Source: Gammaproteobacteria bacterium
GTDB taxonomy: Bacteria; Pseudomonadota; Gammaproteobacteria; Steroidobacterales; Steroidobacteraceae
Reading direction: 5' to 3'
Assembly: GCA_020846815.1 (NCBI GenBank)
Contig: JADLDF010000546.1
Location: 1-6,494 of the forward strand
DNA: 6,494 nucleotides
The notes under the pieces were generated by a model. It was not told the DNA's origin and searched no databases. It worked only from the letters and a program-made list of their open reading frames with translations. Below, in pieces: positions 1 through 5,085 of this stretch (position 1 is the first letter of the stretch; the number at the start of each line of letters is the position of its first letter). The translations under genes were made by a program, and so were the position numbers.

Positions 1-420
1 ACCCGCGAGGCGCGCGAGACCGGCTTCCAGTCGGCGCGGTTCTGGAATGCCTTCCTCGATTTCTTCAGCGGCGATCCGCGCCGTCTCGACGCCGGCATCC
101 GCGAGCAGTACTACGACATCAACCGGCGCGTGCCGGAGAAGAACTACACCGCGCTCACCGGCCTGGTGCGCGACCACGAGAAGGCGCTGGCGGCGATGGC
201 CTCGGTGCGCGCACCGACGCTGCTGATCTGGGGCGCACGCGACCAGCTGCTGCCGCCGGCGGCAGCCGACACGCTCGAGAGCTACCTGAAGAACACCCAG
301 GTCTCGAAGATCTTCCTGCCCGACGTCGGCCATTACCCGCCGCTCGAGGTCCCGGCCCGCTTCGCACGGCTGATCGTGGACTACTTCGAGGTCGTCGCGC
401 CGCCGACCGCCGCGCCATAG
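1..420 (+). CDS. Alpha/beta hydrolase, C-terminal fragment (start outside window)
   Basis: The open frame enters at base 1 and stops at TAG 418-420, giving 139 visible residues. The fragment holds the end of an alpha/beta-hydrolase fold. A beta-strand plus acid turn reads LLIWGARDQLLPP (residues 74-86), where D81 is the likely catalytic acid. It is followed by LPDVGHYPPLEVP (106-118), where H111 is the likely catalytic histidine and is followed by the usual 'xPxxxxP' stretch. Residues 10-60 look like the helical cap or lid. The nucleophile elbow (GxSxG) and oxyanion region lie upstream and cannot be seen, so esterase, haloalkane dehalogenase, epoxide hydrolase and C-C hydrolase subgroups cannot be told apart. 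The tail PPTAAP is low complexity. An internal GTG at 130 is not the start, because the frame stays open and protein-like to the window edge. No operon partner is visible: 184 non-coding bases follow. Confidence 0.88.
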   Translation, partial: TREARETGFQSARFWNAFLDFFSGDPRRLDAGIREQYYDINRRVPEKNYTALTGLVRDHEKALAAMASVRAPTLLIWGARDQLLPPAAADTLESYLKNTQVSKIFLPDVGHYPPLEVPARFARLIVDYFEVVAPPTAAP

Positions 421-452
421 CGGCGAACCGCGACTGATCACCGGACCGCCCT

Positions 453-488
453 GCCCAGCCTGGGCTGCAACCGCCCCGTGGGCACGGG
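453..488. repeat. Two adjacent short inverted repeats downstream of the hydrolase gene
   Basis: GCCCAG-c-CTGGGC (453-465) and CCCGTG-gg-CACGGG (475-488) are both perfect 6-base inverted repeats, lying 33 and 55 bases after the hydrolase stop codon. As RNA they could fold as 5-base stems with 3- and 4-base loops. Neither is followed by a T-run, so they are not typical intrinsic terminators. They could protect a 3' end, act as a weak or Rho-assisted termination zone, or be chance in GC-rich DNA. They are inside the 184-base gap 421-604, which otherwise holds only the promoter described separately. Confidence 0.35.
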
Positions 489-533
489 CCGCGGGTGCCG
501 GCGGGAAAATCGCAACCCCATTGCCGCCAGCCA

Positions 534-562
534 TCGCCACCCCGCGCCGCGGGGGCTAGAAT
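534..562 (+). promoter_or_regulatory. Predicted sigma70-type promoter of the DUF47-pit operon
   Basis: The -10 is TAGAAT at 557-562 (5 of 6 to TATAAT). The -35 is TCGCCA at 534-539 (4 of 6 to TTGACA). The spacer is exactly 17 bases. Transcription would start near 569, leaving a leader of about 36 bases with a GGGGA Shine-Dalgarno-like element at 594-598, six bases before the ATG at 605. No convincing Pho box is visible, so phosphate-starvation control by PhoB is not supported by sequence here. The spacer is filled by an inverted repeat (540-554). Confidence 0.55.
540..554. repeat. Perfect inverted repeat in the promoter spacer, possible operator
   Basis: CCCCGC-gcc-GCGGGG is a perfect 6+6 inverted repeat with a 3-base centre. 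It sits between the predicted -35 and -10 hexamers, occupying 15 of the 17 spacer bases. A regulator bound here would directly block or distort RNA polymerase binding. It could equally be a GC-rich coincidence; no regulator family is recognisable from the half-site. Confidence 0.35.
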
Positions 563-604
563 CGCGCCCCGTCCGCCGCAGAATGCGGACCCCGGGGATA
601 CGTC

Positions 605-1246
605 ATGAAGTTCATTTCGCGGCTGATGCCGCGCGAGGGGCGGTTTTTTGCGCTCTTCAACGAGCACGCCGGCCACGTCCGCGACGGCGGGATCGCAGTC
701 GTCGACCTGCTCGCCCACTATGACGACCCGATCGCCCGCAGCAAGTACGTCGATCTGATCGAGAAGCTCGAGCACAAGGCCGATCGCGTGACCCGCGACA
801 CGGTCGCGCTGCTGCACCAGACCTTCGTCACCCCGTTCGACCGCGACGACATCCATCGCCTGATCTCGCGCATGGACGACATCCTCGACCTGATCCAGGA
901 CACGGGCGAGTCGATGATCCTTTACGACATCACGGCCGTGACCGACGAAGCCCGCCTGCTCGCCGAGACCCTGCGCCGCTGCTGCGAACGCCTGCACGCG
1001 GCCGTGCTCAAGCTCGATGCGATGGCGAACGCCCCCGAGATCCTCGCGATCTGCGGCGAGATCGACCAGCTCGAGTCCGATGCCGACCGCATCATGCGCG
1101 CGGCGATCTCCAAGCTGTTCCGCGACGAGGCCGACACGCGCGTCGTCATCAAGCTGAAGGCCGTCTACGAGCTGCTGGAGGCCGCGACCGACCGCTGTCA
1201 GGACGTCGCCAACGTGATCGAGAGCCTGGTGCTCGAGAACGCCTGA
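605..1246 (+). CDS. DUF47 / PhoU-like Pit accessory protein
   Basis: A complete 213-residue cytoplasmic, all-helical protein of the DUF47 (PhoU-like, TIGR00153) family, of normal length for that family. It starts MKFISRLMPREGRFFALF, the typical family opening. It carries the repeated acidic metal-binding helices of PhoU-like folds: LEHKADRVTRD (about 55-65), FDRDDIHRLISRMDDI (78-93), LESDADRIM (156-164) and EAATDRCQDVANVIE (192-206). DUF47 proteins are commonly encoded next to PiT phosphate transporters and are thought to modulate or assist them; the biochemical role is not firmly settled. Here the pit gene starts six bases after this stop codon, so the two are surely co-transcribed and probably translationally coupled. 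The ATG at 605 is preferred because GGGGA lies six bases upstream and the family N-terminus begins there. Expression is probably driven by the promoter at 534-562. No odd features are seen. Confidence 0.93.
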   Translation: MKFISRLMPREGRFFALFNEHAGHVRDGGIAVVDLLAHYDDPIARSKYVDLIEKLEHKADRVTRDTVALLHQTFVTPFDRDDIHRLISRMDDILDLIQDTGESMILYDITAVTDEARLLAETLRRCCERLHAAVLKLDAMANAPEILAICGEIDQLESDADRIMRAAISKLFRDEADTRVVIKLKAVYELLEAATDRCQDVANVIESLVLENA

Positions 1247-1252
1247 CCGAGT

Positions 1253-2254
1253 ATGGACGGCTCCATCCTGCTGCCGGTGCTGGTCGGGCTGGTGCTGCTC
1301 GCGCTAGCCTTCGATTTCCTCAACGGCTTCCACGACGCCGCCAACTCCATCGCGACCGTCGTCTCCACCGGCGTGCTGAAGCCGCTGCAGGCCGTGGTCT
1401 GGGCGGCATTCTTCAATTTCATCGCGATCGCGATCTTCGAGCTGCACGTCGCTGCGACCGTGGGCAAGGGCATCGTCGACCCGGGCGTCGTCGACCAGTA
1501 CGTCGTGTTCGGCGCGCTGGTCGGCGCGATCGCCTGGAACCTCATCACCTGGTATTACGGCCTGCCCTCGAGCTCCTCGCACGCGCTGATCGGCGGCCTG
1601 ATCGGCGCCACCGTCGCCAAGGCGGGCACCGCGCCGCTGATCGGCGCCGGCATCGGCAAGACCGCGATCTTCATCGTGCTCTCGCCGGCGATCGGCCTGG
1701 TGCTCGGCGCCCTGCTGATGGTGGCCGTCTCCTGGGTCTGCTACCGGCGTACGCCGCGCACGGTCGATCGCTGGTTCCGGCGGCTGCAGCTGCTGTCCAG
1801 CGCGCTGTACAGCATCGGTCACGGCAGCAACGACGCGCAGAAGACCATGGGCGTCATCTGGCTGCTGCTGATCAGCGCCGGCGTCACGACACGCGATCAT
1901 CTGCCGGTCTGGGTGGTCGTGTCCTGCTATGTCGCTCTGGCCTCCGGCACCCTGTTCGGCGGTTGGCGCATCATCAAGACCATGGGGCAGCGCATCACCA
2001 AGCTGCGTCCCGTCGGCGGCTTCGCCGCAGAGACCGGCGGTGCGGTCGCGCTGTTCACCGCCACCGGGCTCGGCGTGCCCGTGTCCACGACCCACACCAT
2101 CACGGGCGCGATCCTCGGCGTGGGCTCGGCCAACCGCCCCAATGCGGTCCGCTGGGGCGTGTTCGCCGACATCCTGGTCGCCTGGCTGCTGACGATCCCG
2201 TGCTCGGCCTTCATGGCCGCGCTGGCGTGGTGGATCGGCCGGCAGATGTTCTGA
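1253..2254 (+). CDS. pit: PiT-family inorganic phosphate transporter
   Basis: A complete 333-residue inner-membrane protein of the inorganic phosphate transporter (PiT) family, which imports phosphate, usually as a metal-phosphate complex, with H+ or Na+ symport. Both family signatures are present: NGFHDAANS at 24-32 in the N-terminal half and GHGSNDAQK at 189-197 in the C-terminal half. The two halves also share a repeated re-entrant element, GLPSSSSHAL (103-112) and GVPVSTTHT (274-282), reflecting the family's internal duplication. About 8-10 hydrophobic segments are visible, for example near 5-23, 46-66, 83-101, 137-162, 198-212, 218-236 and 303-327. The link between halves (about 164-184) is short and basic, as in the ~330-residue bacterial forms and unlike the longer E. 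coli PitA. The ATG at 1253 follows the DUF47 stop by six bases with only a weak CGAG upstream, suggesting translational coupling. Whether the counter-ion is H+ or Na+ cannot be read from the sequence. Confidence 0.96.
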   Translation: MDGSILLPVLVGLVLLALAFDFLNGFHDAANSIATVVSTGVLKPLQAVVWAAFFNFIAIAIFELHVAATVGKGIVDPGVVDQYVVFGALVGAIAWNLITWYYGLPSSSSHALIGGLIGATVAKAGTAPLIGAGIGKTAIFIVLSPAIGLVLGALLMVAVSWVCYRRTPRTVDRWFRRLQLLSSALYSIGHGSNDAQKTMGVIWLLLISAGVTTRDHLPVWVVVSCYVALASGTLFGGWRIIKTMGQRITKLRPVGGFAAETGGAVALFTATGLGVPVSTTHTITGAILGVGSANRPNAVRWGVFADILVAWLLTIPCSAFMAALAWWIGRQMF

Positions 2255-2342
2255 ACGGCCGCGTCCGCCGTCATCAGGCCGCTGCCGCGCGCACCGGCCG
2301 CCCGGGCCTGCGACCGGCCGCGCGCGCGCATTCCGCGCCTCT
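2255..2342. other. Convergent GC-rich spacer with a 20-base-period repeat; possible shared termination zone
   Basis: This is the 88-base gap between the converging ends of pit and the receptor gene. It holds ACCGGCCGC twice (2293-2301 and 2313-2321), the palindrome GCCCGGGC (2300-2307), and GC alternations on both sides (2287-2292 and 2319-2329). These can pair in several alternative ways to give a strong GC hairpin readable from either strand. There is no T-run on either side, so a standard intrinsic terminator is not supported; a Rho-dependent or purely structural stop is possible. Confidence 0.3.
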
Positions 2343-4805
2343 TCAGAACCTGTAGCGGGCCGTGATGCCGTAGGTGCGGCGCTCGCCGACGCCGACGACG
2401 TACGAGTTCGCGAACGTGATGATGAAGGAGTTTGCCGCGTACTTCTCGTCGAGCAGGTTGCGCGCCCAGATCGCAGCCTCCCAGTTCTCGTTCGAGACGC
2501 CGAAGCGCAGATTGGTGAGCGTGCGGTCCTTGACCCAGCCGAGGTTGAGCGCGTCGACGTACTGCTTGCCCTGGTAGTTGATGTCGAGGTTGGTGTAGTA
2601 GCTCCAGTCGGCGTTGATGTCGCCGAGGTAGCTCAGGAGCAGCGCACCCGACACCTTCGACTGCCGCTCGAGACTGTTCCCGTCGATGCTGCCGTTCGCG
2701 GCGCACAGCACGCCGTCGCAGCGGATGTTGCCCTGCGGCGGGTTCTCGCGCGTCGGCGTCCCGACCGGCGCGATCGCGTTGGCCGCGAAGTACTTGGCAT
2801 CCTTGTACTCCGGGTCGTTGAGCGCGAGCGCGAGCGTGGCGTTGAAGTTCGGCGTGAACACGTAGCCGATCTCGATCTCCACGCCCTTCGACTCGGCGCC
2901 GCCGATGTTGGAGATCACGGCCGGGTCCTGTGGAGTCAGCGGACGCAGCAGCGCATCGTCGGTGAACTGCGGCGTCGAGGCCTGCAGGTCCTTCCAGTCG
3001 ATGACGTAGACCGCAGCGTTGAGACGCAGCCGACGGTCGAGCCAGTCGCTCTTGATGCCGAGCTCTATGGTCGTGTTCGTCTCGGCGTCGTACTCGCCCT
3101 GGTTCAGAAAGGTCGGGTAGCGCGCAACGTTGAAGCCGCCCGTCTTCTCGCCCTTGGCCGCGGACAGATAGGTCAGCACGCCTGCCATCGGGCGGAAATT
3201 GACCGAGGCGCGCCAGGTGAAGGGCTCGTAGCTCTGCGCCTGGTACGCGGCGCCTGCGGTGAACGCGCCGCCGGTCGCGTTGGTGTTGCGGAAGATCTCC
3301 TTGTCCTCGTCGCCGTAGCGTGCCTCGGCCGCGACCGACCAGGCGTCGTCGAAGCGGTAGTCGAGCATGCCGAAGACGTTGCGGATGCGGTCCTCGAAGC
3401 GGACCTTGTTGAGGTTGTTGCCGGCGATGGCGCTGTAGATCGGCGTCAGCGTCAGCGGCAGCACGCGACCCGTGTAGGCGGTCTGCGCCTCCGAGACGTC
3501 AGAGTAGTAGAGGCCCGCCATCCACGACAGCGCCGTCTCGGCGGCAGACTGCAGCCGCAGCTCGTGCGAATGCGAGCGCAGTGTGCCGTTCGGCCGCGAA
3601 TCGATGGTGTTGCAGTTCGCGAGCCCGCCGGGACAGGGCGAGAACGCCGAGTTCAGGTTGCCGACGACGGGATTGCGGTCGTTCGGACCGCCGCCGAGGC
3701 CGGTGTAGTCGTTGCGGCCGTAAAGATAGTAGAGCTCGACCGCTTCGCTGAGGTCCCAGATCACCGAGCCCGTGGCGATGCGACTCTCGGCCTGCAGCCC
3801 GAGCTGGCGCGGATCGATGACGATGCCCGCCGGCCGTGTGTCCATGGGGTTGCCGGTCGGCGGCGCGAGCGGCAGCTCGCCGCACCACATCTGGTTGCCC
3901 GTCAGCGCACCGACCGTGCGCGGCAGGCAGTTGAGGTCGTTGATGGTCTGGATACCGTTCAGGATCGAAAGAAAACCCTGGATGGTGTAGTTCGCATTGG
4001 GCTCGCGATCGATGTCGGAGCGGAAGTAGCCGAACCGGACTTCGACGTCGCCGACCGGCTGCAGCGTCAGGCCGGCGGTCCAGGTCTCGGTGTCCCAGCC
4101 GCCGACGTTGCCCTGGTTGCCCGGGCTCGAGCCCTGCGCCGCGAGCGGGTGGTTGTTGCCCCAGGTGCCGTCGGACTCGGTGTTGCCATAGGACAGCTTG
4201 AAGAACGCGCGATCGGCCAGCAGCGGGCCGCTGACGAGGGCGTTGTAGTCGAGGCGCTCGTCGGAGCCTGCGGTGGCGCCGACCTCGGCACGCCAGCTGT
4301 CGGACGGGGCGCGCGAGATGTAGTTGATCGCACCGGCGAAGGCATTGCGCCCATAGAGCGCGCTCTGCGGGCCCTTCAGCACCTCGACCCGCTCGATGTC
4401 GAACACGCCGATGTCCTGCAGCGCCTGGTTCTGCAGATAGACGCCGTCGTAGAACACGGCGACGTTCGGGATGCGGTTGGTGAGCTGCGTCGGTGCGAGG
4501 CCGCGGATCACGGCCGCGCCCGCCTGGCCGGCGCTCGCATAACCTTCATAATTCAGCCCCGGCGTACGCAGCGCGACGTCGGTCAGCCCCTGGATGTTCG
4601 CCCGCTCGATCTGCTCGCTGGTCAGCGCATTGACGACCAGCGGTATGTCCTGCACCGACTCCTCGCGCTTGCGCGCGGTGACGACGACTTCATCGAGCTC
4701 GGCCGCGCCCGCCCCGGTGCCCGCCGCGCCCGGCTGCTGCGCCGTCGTCCCTGCGCTCCAGGCCGCGGCGACCGCGGCCGCCATCGTGATCCAGCATCGG
4801 TTCAA
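2343..4805 (-). CDS. TonB-dependent outer-membrane receptor
   Basis: A complete receptor of about 820 residues, a normal length for the family. It has a signal peptide (residues 1-22, MNRCWITMAAAVAAAW..., likely cut after TTA), a TonB-box-like DEVVVTAR (38-45), a plug domain (about 48-170) with the family signature ERVEVLKGPQSALYG (138-152), then a beta-barrel ending in the aromatic residue F820 (…TARYRF) needed for outer-membrane insertion. A conserved-looking barrel strand region is KGEKTGGFN (551-559). No N-terminal signalling domain for FecI/FecR-type control is present. The family takes up siderophores, vitamins, saccharides or other scarce ligands using TonB-ExbBD energy. The substrate cannot be assigned, and no transport, sigma/anti-sigma or catabolic partner is adjacent. 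The frame extends to an ATG at 4958, but that start would bury the signal peptide behind 51 charged residues. A TTG at 4805 follows AGGGAGA with 8 bases spacing and gives a clean signal peptide. Six cysteines form three close pairs (293/308, 391/398, 696/701). Confidence 0.94.
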   Translation of the reverse strand: MNRCWITMAAAVAAAWSAGTTAQQPGAAGTGAGAAELDEVVVTARKREESVQDIPLVVNALTSEQIERANIQGLTDVALRTPGLNYEGYASAGQAGAAVIRGLAPTQLTNRIPNVAVFYDGVYLQNQALQDIGVFDIERVEVLKGPQSALYGRNAFAGAINYISRAPSDSWRAEVGATAGSDERLDYNALVSGPLLADRAFFKLSYGNTESDGTWGNNHPLAAQGSSPGNQGNVGGWDTETWTAGLTLQPVGDVEVRFGYFRSDIDREPNANYTIQGFLSILNGIQTINDLNCLPRTVGALTGNQMWCGELPLAPPTGNPMDTRPAGIVIDPRQLGLQAESRIATGSVIWDLSEAVELYYLYGRNDYTGLGGGPNDRNPVVGNLNSAFSPCPGGLANCNTIDSRPNGTLRSHSHELRLQSAAETALSWMAGLYYSDVSEAQTAYTGRVLPLTLTPIYSAIAGNNLNKVRFEDRIRNVFGMLDYRFDDAWSVAAEARYGDEDKEIFRNTNATGGAFTAGAAYQAQSYEPFTWRASVNFRPMAGVLTYLSAAKGEKTGGFNVARYPTFLNQGEYDAETNTTIELGIKSDWLDRRLRLNAAVYVIDWKDLQASTPQFTDDALLRPLTPQDPAVISNIGGAESKGVEIEIGYVFTPNFNATLALALNDPEYKDAKYFAANAIAPVGTPTRENPPQGNIRCDGVLCAANGSIDGNSLERQSKVSGALLLSYLGDINADWSYYTNLDINYQGKQYVDALNLGWVKDRTLTNLRFGVSNENWEAAIWARNLLDEKYAANSFIITFANSYVVGVGERRTYGITARYRF

Positions 4806-4826
4806 CGAAACGATCTCCCTGTTTCG
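4806..4826 (-). promoter_or_regulatory. Ribosome binding site displayed in a hairpin loop, deciding the receptor's TTG start
   Basis: Read on the minus strand, CGAAAC (4826-4821) and GTTTCG (4811-4806) are perfect complements enclosing a 9-base loop AGGGAGATC (4820-4812) that contains the Shine-Dalgarno AGGGAG. The TTG start follows immediately at 4805, so the 3' arm fills the gap between ribosome binding site and start codon. The strong AGGGAGA is the main reason for choosing this start. The 6-base stem is modest, and its effect on initiation is inference. Confidence 0.5.
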
Positions 4827-4886
4827 GCCCGTCGGGGCTTGGTCGAAGCGGGTGCTTCCAGGCTGCACCGGCGATGATGGGCGGTA

Positions 4887-4930
4887 CTGTTTCGCACGCC
4901 ATGGACCGTGCAGTCCACGAGTGCCCACGA
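4887..4930. promoter_or_regulatory. Small dyad and direct repeats upstream of the receptor gene, possible regulator sites
   Basis: TGGAC-N6-GTCCA (4902-4917) is an interrupted dyad about 100 bases upstream of the receptor start. Overlapping it, CCACGA occurs at 4915-4920 and 4925-4930, exactly one helical turn (10 bases) apart. CTGTTTCG at 4887-4894 repeats at 4819-4826, next to the receptor's ribosome binding site. I found no convincing -35/-10 pair on the minus strand to anchor these, so an operator role is only a possibility. The rest of the 280-base divergent gap holds no gene I can support. Confidence 0.25.
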
Positions 4931-5073
4931 CCGTGACCATTGCTGGATAGTCTCGCACGTCGCGGTTGGGCGACGCAGCTGCCGCCCGGCTCCAGTTGCG
5001 ATCCGTGAGCCCAGGGCCGGAGCGCCCGCCGGCCGGGGCGGATGCGAGCGTCCGCGCCGCTGCCGCCCTCCCC

Positions 5074-5079
5074 TACAAT
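5074..5079 (+). promoter_or_regulatory. Predicted -10 element (TACAAT) of the dehydrogenase-like gene, possibly leaderless
   Basis: TACAAT (5 of 6 to TATAAT) ends seven bases before the A of the ATG at 5086, so transcription would begin at or next to the start codon. The GGAG at 5082-5085 touches the ATG and is too close to act as its Shine-Dalgarno. A leaderless mRNA is therefore the simplest reading. No -35 match is visible at 16-18 bases upstream, which keeps confidence moderate. Confidence 0.42.
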
Positions 5080-5085
5080 CTGGAG

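Noticed and set aside
421..604. Pho box upstream of the phosphate operon.
   Set aside because: No pair of CTGTCAT-like repeats at 11-base spacing could be found on either strand.
155..997. A 280-codon minus-strand frame across the hydrolase and DUF47 genes.
   Set aside because: Antisense shadow, with an Arg/Ser/Pro-rich half typical of non-coding GC-rich frames.
2255..2342. A classical intrinsic terminator between the converging genes.
   Set aside because: GC hairpins are possible but no run of T follows on either strand.
3564..4877. A 437-codon open frame on the plus strand.
   Set aside because: It is antisense to the receptor gene, Arg/Val/Ala-rich with no recognisable domain; high-GC third positions keep the opposite strand open.
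4806..4958. Longer receptor start at ATG 4958 (51 more residues).
   Set aside because: The extension is charged, not signal-like, and would bury the hydrophobic signal peptide; TTG 4805 has a strong AGGGAGA at 8 bases and a proper signal peptide.
5005..5085. GTG 5005 as the start of the dehydrogenase-like gene.
   Set aside because: No Shine-Dalgarno upstream, the added 27 residues are Ala/Pro/Arg-rich filler, and the TACAAT promoter element would fall inside the coding region.
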